In this document: positions 50,957 to 60,011 of the stretch, piece after piece
Numbering within the stretch: the stretch's first letter is position 1
How the letters are laid out: each line of letters starts with the position of its first letter
Assembly: GCF_030733845.1 (NCBI RefSeq)
Contig: NZ_CP132311.1
Span: 1,987,501 to 2,051,500, forward strand
Source of the DNA: Shinella zoogloeoides
Lineage (GTDB): Bacteria > Pseudomonadota > Alphaproteobacteria > Rhizobiales > Rhizobiaceae
Length of the DNA stretch: 64,000 nucleotides
Direction of reading: 5' to 3'
Translations under genes and position numbers: made by a program
The notes under the pieces: model-generated
Database searches by the model: none
What the model was told of the DNA's origin: nothing
Seen by the model: the letters and a program-made list of their open reading frames with translations, nothing else

Positions 50957-53900
50957 TCACTCCGCCGCCTGCGGCAGGGCCTCGTCCTCCCGCCGGGCAA
51001 GGGCAAGGGTCTCGGCATGCTGCAATTCGGCGGCGAGGCGCCGTTCCTCGTCTGCATGCGGGCTGGTGAAGCGGGCGATCACCAGATAGGCGACCGGCGT
51101 CAGGTAGAGCGTCACGACCGTCGCAAGGCCGAGGCCCCCGACCAGCACCCAGCCGAGCGAGACGCGCGCCTCGGCGCCCGCGCCGCTCGCCAGCACCAGC
51201 GGCACCGCGCCGACGACGGTGGCGATCATCGTCATGAGGACGGGACGCAGGCGGATGTTCGAGGCGTTCTCGATGGCGCTGCGGATATCCTGCCCGCGGT
51301 CGCGGAGCTGGTTGGCGAATTCGACGATGAGGATGCCGTTCTTGGCCATGATGCCGACGAGCAGCACGAGGCCGATCTGGCTGTAGATGTTGAGCGTCGT
51401 CCCCGTCAGGATCATCGCGAACACGGCGCAGGCAAGGCCGAGCGGCACCGTCACCATGATGATGACAGCACTGACGAAGCTCTCGAACTGCGCCGCCAGC
51501 ACCAGGAAGATGATGGCGATGGCGAAGCCGAAGGTGACGATGAGGCCGCTCGAATTCTCCTGCAGGGTCGCAGCCTCTGCCATCGGCATCAGGCGCGATC
51601 CCTCCGGCAGCAGCGGCTCGGCCATCTCCTGCACCATGGCGAGCGCATCGCCCAGCGCAAGGCCGTCCTTGAGGCCGGCGGAGAGCGAGACAGCGCGAAG
51701 CTGCTGCTCGCGCGAGAGCTGCGGCGCGACGGCCTTCTCCTCGAGCGTCGCGATGGAGGACATCGGCACGATCTTGCCGTCGCCGGTCTTCAGGAAGATG
51801 TTCTCCAGGTCCATCGGGTCGTTGATCGGCGCGGTGGTGGAGGACAGCTTGACCGGATAGGACTGCCCCTCGACATAGACGTCGACGACGCTGGTGCCCT
51901 CCAGCATGGCCTGCAAGGCCGCCGAAAGGCCGGTGATGTCGATGCCGAGATCGGCGGCTCGCTCCCGGTCCACGGTCACGGAAAGCTGCGCCTGGTTGGC
52001 CTCGTAGTTGAGGCGAACGTTCTGGAAGCGGCCGCTGTCCTCGATCTTGCGCACCAGTTCGGCCGCCGCATTGCCGAGCTTGGTATAGTCGTTGCCGACG
52101 AGCGCGACCTGCAAGCCGTTTCCGGCGCCGCGAATGCCGAGGCTGTTCGGCTGCATGGCGAAGGCGCGCACGGAGGGCACGGTCGCCACCGCCGCGTTGA
52201 TATCCTGCACGATCTCCTGCTGCGTGCGGTCGCGCTCGGCCCATGGCGCAAGCGTCAGCACCATGAAGCCGCTGTTCGTCGAACCGCCCTGCCCCGAAAT
52301 GGAGAAGACGTTGACGATCTCGCCGTCGTCATAGAGCGGGCGAAGCTTGTTCTCGATCAGCTTCATCTGGTCCTGTGCATATTCCAGCGACACGCCCTGC
52401 GGGGCGTTGACGCGCAGCATCACCATCGACCGGTCCTCGCTCGGCGTCAGCTCCGACTTGATGGTGAAGAAGGAGGTCGCGCCGGCGGCGGTAAACAGCA
52501 GCGCCACCATGAAGACGATCAGCGGCGCGCCGAGGCAGGCGCTCAGCGTGGAGCGGTAGAAGCGCGAGGCGACCGCGCCGATACGGGCGAGAATACCGGT
52601 GTGCTCGTGTTTCACCTCCTTGGTCAGGAGGCGCGAGGCCAGCATCGGACAGAGCGTCAACGCCACGAAGGAGGAGAGCAGCACGGCGAAGGCCAGCACG
52701 AAGCCGAATTCGCGGAACAGCCGGCCGGCCTGCCCCGGCAGGAAGGAGAGCGGCACGAAGACGGCGGCCAGCGTCGCGGTCGTCGCGATGACGGCGAAGA
52801 ACACTTCGAGCGTGCCGAGGATCGCCGCGGCGCGCGGCTTCAGGCCCTCGGCACGGCGGCGCACGATGTTCTCCAGCACCACGATGGCGTCGTCCACCAC
52901 AAGGCCCGTCGCAAGAACGATGGCGAGCAGCGTGAGGATGTTGACGGAAAAGCCCGCCATGTAGATGGCCGCGATCGTGCCGATCAGCGCGATCGGCATG
53001 CTGATCGTCGGGATCAGCGTCGCCCGCCAGTCGAGCAGGAAAAGGTAGATGACGAGCGTCACGATCAGCACGGCGACGACGAGCGCGATCTCCACCTCAT
53101 GGATGGCGCCGTCGATGAAGACGGCGTCGTCGCTGGTGATCTTAAGCTCGGTACCCTCCGGCAGGACGCTGCCGAGCCGCGCCACCATCTGCTTCACGCC
53201 CTCGGAAATGTCGAGCGTGTTGGACTGCGCCTGGCGCACGACGCCAAGCCCGATGCCCTGCCGCCCGTTGGAGCGCAGCGCGGTCGAGCCCTCGTCCGGC
53301 CCCATGGTCACCATGGCGACGTCGCCGAGGCGCACGCGGTTCTTCAGGATGAGGTTCTCGAAATCGGCGGGCGTGGCAAGGTCCGCCGTCGCGCGCACGG
53401 TAATGTCCTGGCTCTGGCTTTTCAGCGAGCCGGCCGGCACGTCGAAGGCGGCGGTCGCCAGCGTGTTGCGCAGGTCCGCGACCGTCAGGCCGCGCGCGGC
53501 GAGCTTCGCCTGGTCCACGTCGACGCGGAAGATCTTCTCCTGGTCGCCGTAGACGGCGACGTCGGCAACCCCCTCGACGGAGGCGAGACGGTCGGTGATC
53601 TCGTTTTCGGCGAGCAGCGTCAGGTCTTCGAGCGACTGCGTGTCGGAGGTCAGCGCAAGCCGCATGATCGGCTGGCTGTCGGCATCGGCTTTTACGACGC
53701 GCGGCTCGTCGGCGCCGTCGGGGATCTGGTTCGACACGCGGCCGAGCGCATCGCGCACGTCGTTCGCGGCCTGGTTCACGTCCGTCGTGTCGGAGAACTG
53801 CAGCGTGACGCGGCTGCGGCCGAAGGAGGACTGCGAGGAGATGTCCTTGATGCCCTGGACGCGCGAGACCGCGCCCTCGATGACATCGGTCAACTCACGG

Positions 53901-54118
53901 TCGACCGTCTCCGGCGAGGCGCCGTCGAAATCGGTCGTCACGCTTATTACGGGCTGGTCGACGGAGGGAAGCTCGCGGATTTCCACGCCGTTGAAGGCGG
54001 CAAGGCCCGCGACGACGATGAGCGTGTTGAGGACGAGCGCGAAGATCGGCCGGCGGATGAAGAGCGCGGTAAAGCCCGCCTTGCCGCCGTCGTTGAGCCC
54101 GTTCGCCTCCCCCGACAT
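50957..54118 (-). CDS. RND efflux transporter permease
   Basis: The 1053-residue pump subunit has 12 expected spans and two large periplasmic loops. It starts with FIRRPIFALVLNTLIVVAGL. The proton-relay span reads VLATGLVVDDAIVVLENIVR with the Asp pair, near 400-420. The second half shows VGIMAKNGILIVEFANQLRD near 930. It fits the AcrB/MexF-like HAE1 group driven by proton influx. Its ATG overlaps the adaptor stop (TAATG). No outer membrane channel gene is adjacent, so it must borrow a TolC protein. Confidence 0.95.
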   Translation of the reverse strand: MSGEANGLNDGGKAGFTALFIRRPIFALVLNTLIVVAGLAAFNGVEIRELPSVDQPVISVTTDFDGASPETVDRELTDVIEGAVSRVQGIKDISSQSSFGRSRVTLQFSDTTDVNQAANDVRDALGRVSNQIPDGADEPRVVKADADSQPIMRLALTSDTQSLEDLTLLAENEITDRLASVEGVADVAVYGDQEKIFRVDVDQAKLAARGLTVADLRNTLATAAFDVPAGSLKSQSQDITVRATADLATPADFENLILKNRVRLGDVAMVTMGPDEGSTALRSNGRQGIGLGVVRQAQSNTLDISEGVKQMVARLGSVLPEGTELKITSDDAVFIDGAIHEVEIALVVAVLIVTLVIYLFLLDWRATLIPTISMPIALIGTIAAIYMAGFSVNILTLLAIVLATGLVVDDAIVVLENIVRRRAEGLKPRAAAILGTLEVFFAVIATTATLAAVFVPLSFLPGQAGRLFREFGFVLAFAVLLSSFVALTLCPMLASRLLTKEVKHEHTGILARIGAVASRFYRSTLSACLGAPLIVFMVALLFTAAGATSFFTIKSELTPSEDRSMVMLRVNAPQGVSLEYAQDQMKLIENKLRPLYDDGEIVNVFSISGQGGSTNSGFMVLTLAPWAERDRTQQEIVQDINAAVATVPSVRAFAMQPNSLGIRGAGNGLQVALVGNDYTKLGNAAAELVRKIEDSGRFQNVRLNYEANQAQLSVTVDRERAADLGIDITGLSAALQAMLEGTSVVDVYVEGQSYPVKLSSTTAPINDPMDLENIFLKTGDGKIVPMSSIATLEEKAVAPQLSREQQLRAVSLSAGLKDGLALGDALAMVQEMAEPLLPEGSRLMPMAEAATLQENSSGLIVTFGFAIAIIFLVLAAQFESFVSAVIIMVTVPLGLACAVFAMILTGTTLNIYSQIGLVLLVGIMAKNGILIVEFANQLRDRGQDIRSAIENASNIRLRPVLMTMIATVVGAVPLVLASGAGAEARVSLGWVLVGGLGLATVVTLYLTPVAYLVIARFTSPHADEERRLAAELQHAETLALARREDEALPQAAE

Positions 54119-55278
54119 TACGAGCCCTCCGTCACGGCGGGCGTTTGCTGCTCGGCGACGGTGCGCACCGCACCGCCCGGCCGAAGCGTCTGGAGGCCTT
54201 CGGTGACGACCTGATCACCCTCGGCAAGCGCCGCCTTGATGAGAACCCGGTCGGGATTGCGCTGCACGATATGGATCGGCACGCGCTCGACCTTTTCGCC
54301 CTTCACGCGCCAGACATAGGACCCGTCCGCACTCCACTGCACCGAGAGCGGATCGACGCTCGGATAGAGGTCGCCGGCAAAGCGCATGGTGACCTGGAAG
54401 GACATGCCGGCGCGCAGGAGGTCTTCCGGGTTGTCGATGCGGGCGCGCACGCGCAGGGTGCGGCTTTCCTGGTCGATGCGGTTGTCGATCGCCTGCACCG
54501 CGCCGGGGAAGGTCTCGCCCGGCCGCGCGACGGCCGTCGCCGTCACCTCGCCGCCGACGCGCACGCTCGTCGCAAAGCGCTCCGGCACCCAGTAGTCGAC
54601 CAGGATTTCCGAACGGTCGTCGATGCGGGCGATCGCCGTGGAGGTCGTGACGTAGTCGCCCGGATTGACCGAGATGATGCCGACGACGCCGCCATAGGGC
54701 GCGGTGATATCACGGCGGCTGAGCGCAAGCTCGGCATTCTGCAGCGCCAGTTCGGCCGCCTTCAGCGCCGTCTGGGCGTCCTGCAGGTCGGCGATGCTCA
54801 TCGAGGAGCGCAGGTTCTCGATGCGCTTCAGCTTCTGCTCGGCGCTTTCACGCCCCACGCGCGCCTGGTCGGCCGCGATCTTCTGCTCGTCGCTGTCGAG
54901 CCGGGCGATCACCTGCCCCTGCTCCACCCGGCTGCCGGATTCGACGAGGACTTCGGTGAGATTGCCCGTCGCATAGGGCGTCACCGTCACGGTGCGGATC
55001 GCCTCGCCGTCGCCGATGGCGTTCAGCCGGTCGTTGACGACGGTCATGGCGACCGGCTTGGTGGAGACCAGCACCGGACCGCCGCCGAAACCGCTGCGGC
55101 GCGCGCCGCCCTCGCCTTTCGTTTCGTCTTCACCGGCCGGCGCAATCGCGGCGACGAGCGTGCCGGGCAGGCCCGCGGCCTCCAGCATGTCGTTCGCCCC
55201 AGGCACGAAGCGGCCCAGGAGCAAGACCCCGGCCGAAATGACGCCGAGGCTTATGAGGACCTGTTTCCAAACCCGCAT
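54118..55278 (-). CDS. RND efflux periplasmic adaptor (membrane fusion protein)
   Basis: The 386-residue adaptor has an N-terminal membrane anchor (VLISLGVISAGVLLLGRFVP), a lipoyl half-motif (GNLTEVLVESGSRVEQGQVI, ARLDSDEQ), an alpha-hairpin (ADQARVGRESAEQKLKRIEN) and the second lipoyl half (ITAPYGGVVGIISVNPGDYV), then beta-barrel domains. ATG 55278 has GGAG nine bases upstream. It joins the permease encoded directly behind it to an outer membrane channel. Two TTAC-N6-GTAA sites lie about 100 bases upstream. Confidence 0.95.
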   Translation of the reverse strand: MRVWKQVLISLGVISAGVLLLGRFVPGANDMLEAAGLPGTLVAAIAPAGEDETKGEGGARRSGFGGGPVLVSTKPVAMTVVNDRLNAIGDGEAIRTVTVTPYATGNLTEVLVESGSRVEQGQVIARLDSDEQKIAADQARVGRESAEQKLKRIENLRSSMSIADLQDAQTALKAAELALQNAELALSRRDITAPYGGVVGIISVNPGDYVTTSTAIARIDDRSEILVDYWVPERFATSVRVGGEVTATAVARPGETFPGAVQAIDNRIDQESRTLRVRARIDNPEDLLRAGMSFQVTMRFAGDLYPSVDPLSVQWSADGSYVWRVKGEKVERVPIHIVQRNPDRVLIKAALAEGDQVVTEGLQTLRPGGAVRTVAEQQTPAVTEGS

Positions 55279-55578
55279 GCACACTTTCTCCAATGGAGGC
55301 GAACCGTCGCCTGTTGCGGCGCGACATAGAGCAAGTATCCCGCTTTGGAAATGAACCGGCAATGAAAGAATTGGATCATTACGGAAATGTAAGATTGGCG
55401 GGCCGCTCTGTTACCGAAATGTAAGAAAACGTGGAGAAATCTTCCCTCGTTGCCCCTCCCGCGAGCATGGACGGGACTGGACCGCCTTCAAGCTTGTGCT
55501 AGCTTTTCCCACGGCCTCCTGGCCGCAGATCATTTGAGTATTCTTTCATCAACGCATTGACGAAGAGAGGGGAAGACC
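55279..55578. other. 300-base divergent promoter region of efflux operon and cyclase gene
   Basis: Nothing in it codes for protein. It contains the duplicated TTAC-N6-GTAA motif reported separately, and purine-rich sequence near 55565-55575 that supplies the cyclase ribosome site (GAAGAGAGGGGAAG). Confidence 0.6.
55379..55425. promoter_or_regulatory. Paired TTAC-N6-GTAA sites upstream of the RND efflux operon
   Basis: TTACGGAAATGTAAG at 55379-55393 and TTACCGAAATGTAAG at 55411-55425 differ by one base and are 32 bases apart, three helical turns. Each half-site TTAC/GTAA is inverted. The pair lies 101 to 147 bases upstream of the adaptor start, the position of a regulator site for the pump. 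Confidence 0.6.
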
Positions 55579-56400
55579 ATGTGTGACGCCTGCATTATCG
55601 ATACCGTGAAGAACCGCATGCTTTCGAGAAGAAGCTTCTTCCGCGCCGCCGCCGCGGGAGCCGCCACCGTTGCCGCCGCAAGCTCCGGGTCCTTGAGCCC
55701 AGCCCTCGCCCAGGCGCCGACCAAGGTGACGGACCTGACCCACGAACTCCACGAGGAGTTTCCCACCTTCTTCGGGCAGCAGCAGTTCTGGCGCGAGCAG
55801 AAGTTCAATTACAAGGAACACAAGTTCAACCTGTTCGAACTGCGCGTGAATGAGCACACCGGCACCCATCTCGACGCGCCGCTGCATTTTTCCGAGGACG
55901 GCAAGTCCGTCGCCGAAATCCCGGTCTCCGACCTCGTCGTGCCGCTCGCCGTCATCGATATCCGCGAGAAAGCGGACGCGAACCCGGATGCGCAGCTCAC
56001 GCCGGATGACATCAAGGCCTGGATCTCGGCCAATGGCGACCTGCCGGAAAAGGCTTGCGTGGCGCTGAATTCCGGCTGGGGCAGGCATCTCGGCACCGAC
56101 AAGTTCCGCAATGCCGACGCCGAGGGCAAGATGCACTTCCCCGGCTTCCATGTCGAAGCCGTGCAGTATCTCGCCGAGAATTCCAGTGCCGTCGGCATCG
56201 CCGTCGATACGCTGTCGCTCGACCACGGCCTCTCGCCGGATTTCGCGACGCATTATGCCTGGCTCGCCTCCGGCCATTGGGGGCTTGAAGGCGCGGCCAA
56301 TCTGGACCAGCTTCCGGCAAAGGGCGCAACACTCATCGTCGGCGCGCCCAAGGTGCGCGGCGGAACGGGCGGCCCGTCCCGCGTCCTGGCGCTGGTTTGA
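55579..56400 (+). CDS. Cyclase-family metal-dependent hydrolase with Tat signal
   Basis: The 273-residue protein belongs to the kynurenine-formamidase-like cyclase family. The metal motif HTGTHLDAPLH is at 93-103. A twin-arginine signal (SRRSFFRAAAAGAA, residues 17-30) sends it folded into the periplasm. Ahead of it lies an unusual Cys-rich start, MCDACIIDTVKNRM, with CxxC. Closing motifs: VGIAVDTLSLDHG near 209 and RGGTGGPSRVLALV. Substrate unknown; a carboxylic amide or lactone is likely. An AhpD-like gene follows after 49 bases. Confidence 0.92.
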   Translation: MCDACIIDTVKNRMLSRRSFFRAAAAGAATVAAASSGSLSPALAQAPTKVTDLTHELHEEFPTFFGQQQFWREQKFNYKEHKFNLFELRVNEHTGTHLDAPLHFSEDGKSVAEIPVSDLVVPLAVIDIREKADANPDAQLTPDDIKAWISANGDLPEKACVALNSGWGRHLGTDKFRNADAEGKMHFPGFHVEAVQYLAENSSAVGIAVDTLSLDHGLSPDFATHYAWLASGHWGLEGAANLDQLPAKGATLIVGAPKVRGGTGGPSRVLALV

Positions 56401-56449
56401 CCACTATCGGCCGGCGGTTGACCGCCGGCCCTTCCTTCAGGAGAGATGC

Positions 56450-56863
56450 ATGAGCACCGTCAAGCCCGCCGAAGACCTCGAAGCCGATCCGCGCGTCAAG
56501 GCGGTGTTCGACGATATCCGCGCCACCCGCAAATCGGATTTTGTCAACAATTTGTGGCGCTACCTCGCCTTCGATCCCGCGCTGCTGGAACGCACCTGGG
56601 CCGAGGTGAAGGCGGTTATGGCGACACCCTCGACGCTCGACCCGCTCGTCAAGGAAATGCTCTACATCGCCGTCTCGGTAACGAACGGATGCAGCTACTG
56701 CGTCCATTCCCATACGGCGGCGGCGAAGGCCAAGGGCATGACGGACGCGCAATATGGCGAACTGCTCGCCATTATCTCGCTCGCCGGCAAGACCAACCAG
56801 CTCGCCACCGCCCTGCAGGTGCCCGTGGACGGCGTCTTCGATGCGGATCGCTGGAAGGCCTGA
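56450..56863 (+). CDS. Carboxymuconolactone decarboxylase family (AhpD-like) protein
   Basis: The 137-residue helical protein carries the AhpD-type motif VTNGCSYCVHSHTAAAKAKG (about 76-95) with CxxC and the following His, implying thiol redox or peroxidase activity rather than decarboxylation. AGGAGAG precedes ATG 56450. It follows the Tat-exported cyclase gene by 49 bases and probably shares its mRNA, while itself having no signal peptide, so the two act in different compartments unless it is co-exported. Confidence 0.9.
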   Translation: MSTVKPAEDLEADPRVKAVFDDIRATRKSDFVNNLWRYLAFDPALLERTWAEVKAVMATPSTLDPLVKEMLYIAVSVTNGCSYCVHSHTAAAKAKGMTDAQYGELLAIISLAGKTNQLATALQVPVDGVFDADRWKA

Positions 56864-56965
56864 ACGGCACGACTTTCCACAATCTTATGGCTGCAAATTT
56901 TCCCCGCGGAATAAAAGCAGAACGGAAAACTGGCCTTTCGGAACCGAATCACTACATTGAGCCGC

Positions 56966-59437
56966 ATGATCAGCGGTTACGACGACATTCCCTTCTTCGA
57001 CGAGGACCCGCAGCTTGCCGGCAAGCCGGCGGCACCGGCCAAGCCGGCCGGCGGCAGTTCGGGTATCGGCATCGCCGCGCGCGCCATGGCGGCCCGCGAC
57101 GCCCACCGTGCGCCGGACTATCTCTCCGGCCTCAATCCCGAGCAGCGCGAGGCGGTCGAAACGCTCGACGGCCCCGTTCTCGTGCTCGCCGGCGCGGGCA
57201 CCGGCAAGACGCGCGTGCTGACCACCCGCATCGCCCATATCCTCGCCACCGGCCGCGCCTTCCCCAGCCAGCTTCTCGCCGTGACCTTCACCAACAAGGC
57301 GGCGCGCGAGATGAAGGAGCGCATCGGCCTCCTCGTCGGCGGCGCGGTCGAGGGCATGCCCTGGCTCGGCACTTTCCACTCGATCGGCGTAAAACTCCTG
57401 CGCCGCCATGCCGAGCTCGTCGGCCTGCGTTCGGACTTTTCCATCCTCGACACTGACGACGTCGTGCGCCTGATCAAGCAGATCCTCCAGGCCGAAGGCA
57501 TCGACGACAAGCGCTGGCCGGCAAAGCAGTTCGCCGGCATGATCGACACCTGGAAGAACAAGGGCCTCGACCCGGCGCAGATCCCGGAGGGGGACGCCCG
57601 CGCCTTCGCCAACGGCAAGGGCCGCGAACTCTACGTCGCCTACCAGAACCGCCTGAAGACGCTGAACGCCTGCGATTTCGGCGACCTTTTGCTCCACCCG
57701 ATCCGCATGTTCCGCGCCAATCCCGACGTGCTCGCCGAGTATCACCAGCGCTTCCGCTATATCCTCGTCGACGAGTATCAGGACACCAACACGGCGCAGT
57801 ACATGTGGCTGCGCCTGCTCGCCCAGCGGCCGAAGGGCACGCCGCAGAACGTCTGCTGCGTCGGCGACGACGACCAGTCGATCTACGGCTGGCGCGGCGC
57901 GGAAGTGGACAACATCCTGCGTTTCGAGAAGGATTTTCCCGGCGCGAAAGTCATCAAGCTGGAGCGCAACTATCGCTCGACGGCCCATATCCTCGGCGCC
58001 GCCGGCCACCTGATCGCCCACAACGAGGACCGTCTCGGCAAGACGCTCTTCACCGACCGGCACGATCCTGATGACGACAAGGTCGTCGTCCATGCGGCCT
58101 GGGACTCGGAGGAAGAGGCCCGCGCCGTCGGCGAGGAGATCGAGCAGCTCCAGCGCAAGGAACACAAGCTCAACGACATGGCGATCCTCGTGCGCGCCTC
58201 CTTCCAGATGCGCGAATTCGAAGACCGGTTCGTCACACTCGGCCTGAACTATCGCGTCATTGGCGGCCCGCGCTTCTACGAGCGCCTCGAAATCCGCGAC
58301 GCGCTCGCCTATTTCCGCCTCGTCAGCCAGCCCGCCGACGACCTCGCCTTCGAGCGCATCGTCAACACGCCCAAGCGCGGCCTCGGCGATACGACGATCC
58401 GCAACCTGCATGACTATGCCCGCGCCCGCGACATTCCTATGCTCGCGGCGGCGGCCGATATCATCGAGACGGACGAGCTGAAGCCGAAGGCGCGCAAGGC
58501 GCTCTTCGACGTCGTCACCGATTTCCGTCGCTGGCAGACACTGCTGGAAACCATGCCGCACACCGAGCTTGCCGAGCAGATCCTCGACGAGAGCGGCTAT
58601 ACCGCCATGTGGCAGGCCGACAAGTCGGCCGAAGCGCCGGGACGCCTCGATAACCTCAAGGAACTCATCCGCTCGATGGAGGCCTTCGAATCGATGCGCG
58701 GCTTCCTGGAGCACGTCTCGCTGGTCATGGATGCCGAGCAGAACGAGAATCTCGACGCCGTCTCGATCATGACGCTGCACTCGGCCAAGGGCCTCGAATT
58801 CGAGACGGTCTTCCTGCCCGGCTGGGAGGAAGGCCTGTTCCCGCACCAGCGCGCGCTCGACGAGGGCGGCCGGTCGGGGCTGGAAGAGGAACGCCGCCTC
58901 GCCTATGTCGGCATCACGCGGGCGAAACGGCGCTGCCACATCTGGTTCGTCTCCAACCGCCGCATCCACGGCCTCTGGCAATCCACCCTGCCCTCGCGCT
59001 TCCTCGACGAGCTGCCGGAAGGCCATGTGGAAGTGGCCGAAGTGGAACAGTCCTATGGCGGCTATGGCCGCGGCGGTTATGGCCAGTCGCGCTTTGACAA
59101 GCAGGAGCCGTTCCAGAACGCCTATTCGACGCCCGGCTGGCGGCGCGCGCAGGCAAACCGCACGGATGCCACGCGCGACAACTGGGGCTCACGCTCCGGC
59201 CATGCCGTCGAGCGCATCGGCTACGGCGAGAGCGGCCCGCGCGCCCGCACCATCGAGGGCGAGCTGATCGCCAAGTCGGCCACGGCCGAACCGTCGAAAT
59301 TCGCGATCGGCGACCGGGTGTTCCACCTGAAATTCGGCAATGGCAACGTGGCGGCGATCGAGGGCAACAAGCTGACGATCAACTTCGACCGCGCCGGCCA
59401 GAAACGCGTGCTCGACGGTTTCGTCGAGCGGGTGTGA
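56966..59437 (+). CDS. uvrD: ATP-dependent DNA helicase, UvrD/PcrA type
   Basis: The 823-residue superfamily 1A helicase has all motifs: LAGAGTGKTRVLTTRIAHIL (74-93), VTFTNKAAREMKERI near 100, the Walker B region ILVDEYQDTNTAQY near 257, CVGDDDQSIYGWRGAEVDN near 288, ERNYRSTAHIL near 322, and VSIMTLHSAKGLEFETVFLP near 593. The C-terminal 60 residues form the UvrD-type RNA polymerase-binding Tudor fold (IGDRVFHLKFGNGNVAAIEG). It unwinds 3' to 5' in nucleotide excision and mismatch repair. Start ATG 56966; a TTG three codons upstream is possible. Confidence 0.95.
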   Translation: MISGYDDIPFFDEDPQLAGKPAAPAKPAGGSSGIGIAARAMAARDAHRAPDYLSGLNPEQREAVETLDGPVLVLAGAGTGKTRVLTTRIAHILATGRAFPSQLLAVTFTNKAAREMKERIGLLVGGAVEGMPWLGTFHSIGVKLLRRHAELVGLRSDFSILDTDDVVRLIKQILQAEGIDDKRWPAKQFAGMIDTWKNKGLDPAQIPEGDARAFANGKGRELYVAYQNRLKTLNACDFGDLLLHPIRMFRANPDVLAEYHQRFRYILVDEYQDTNTAQYMWLRLLAQRPKGTPQNVCCVGDDDQSIYGWRGAEVDNILRFEKDFPGAKVIKLERNYRSTAHILGAAGHLIAHNEDRLGKTLFTDRHDPDDDKVVVHAAWDSEEEARAVGEEIEQLQRKEHKLNDMAILVRASFQMREFEDRFVTLGLNYRVIGGPRFYERLEIRDALAYFRLVSQPADDLAFERIVNTPKRGLGDTTIRNLHDYARARDIPMLAAAADIIETDELKPKARKALFDVVTDFRRWQTLLETMPHTELAEQILDESGYTAMWQADKSAEAPGRLDNLKELIRSMEAFESMRGFLEHVSLVMDAEQNENLDAVSIMTLHSAKGLEFETVFLPGWEEGLFPHQRALDEGGRSGLEEERRLAYVGITRAKRRCHIWFVSNRRIHGLWQSTLPSRFLDELPEGHVEVAEVEQSYGGYGRGGYGQSRFDKQEPFQNAYSTPGWRRAQANRTDATRDNWGSRSGHAVERIGYGESGPRARTIEGELIAKSATAEPSKFAIGDRVFHLKFGNGNVAAIEGNKLTINFDRAGQKRVLDGFVERV

Positions 59438-59456
59438 CGGGAGCTGACGGCGACCG

Positions 59457-59939
59457 CTAGCGCTCGGCTTTGTAGAGGCGCTCCCATTCCCGGCGCAGGA
59501 TTGCCATGAACGCACAATCCACCAGCTCGCCGTCCGCCCTGCGCCAGCAATCCCGAAACACGCCTTCACGCACAAACCCGGCTTTTTCGTAGAGGCGGAT
59601 GGCAGCGGCGTTGTCGACGGTGGCGTCCAATGCCACACGATGGGTCAGGGGATCGGCGAAAAGCCGCGCCAGTACCGTGGACAGCAACGCAAGGCCCTGC
59701 CCCTTGCCGGGAGCCTCCACCGCCATTTCCGCGATCGCGTAGCTTCCGGGCAGCCAGTTGATGAGGCTTGCAAAACCGGCCGCGCGCCCCTCGGGCTTCC
59801 ATACGAGCAGTGTGCCTTCGGCGGTTCCGCGCTCGAGTTCGCCATCTTCGAGCGGTGTCAGGAAGCGGGCATTTTCCGGTCGGTCCCATATCGTTCTGAT
59901 GAACGCGTAATCCGCCGGCCTTGCGATATCCAGTTCCAT
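59457..59939 (-). CDS. GNAT family N-acetyltransferase
   Basis: The 160-residue protein has a GNAT core: FIRTIWDRPENARFLTPLED near 13-32, EMAVEAPGKGQGLALLSTVL (acetyl-CoA loop) near 76, VALDATVDNAAAIRLYEKAG near 106 and FVREGVFRDCWRRADGELVD. It resembles RimJ/RimL or PseH-type enzymes, substrate unknown. ATG 59939 is preferred; a GTG eight codons upstream would give a slightly longer form but lacks a ribosome site. Confidence 0.9.
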   Translation of the reverse strand: MELDIARPADYAFIRTIWDRPENARFLTPLEDGELERGTAEGTLLVWKPEGRAAGFASLINWLPGSYAIAEMAVEAPGKGQGLALLSTVLARLFADPLTHRVALDATVDNAAAIRLYEKAGFVREGVFRDCWRRADGELVDCAFMAILRREWERLYKAER

Positions 59940-60011
59940 CAACTCACGTCCCGCTGCATTCACAAGTCTGGAGGCCGCGCCCGACGGCCCGACCTGTTTC
60001 CTGCCGAGCCC

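Noticed and set aside
50717..54214. A 3.5-kb open frame opposite the RND permease gene, and similar long open frames opposite the channel, ilvB, degP and AsmA genes
   Set aside because: They are Arg/Asp/His-rich mirror translations caused by high GC at third codon positions, without ribosome sites or domains. The opposite strand encodes well-recognised proteins.
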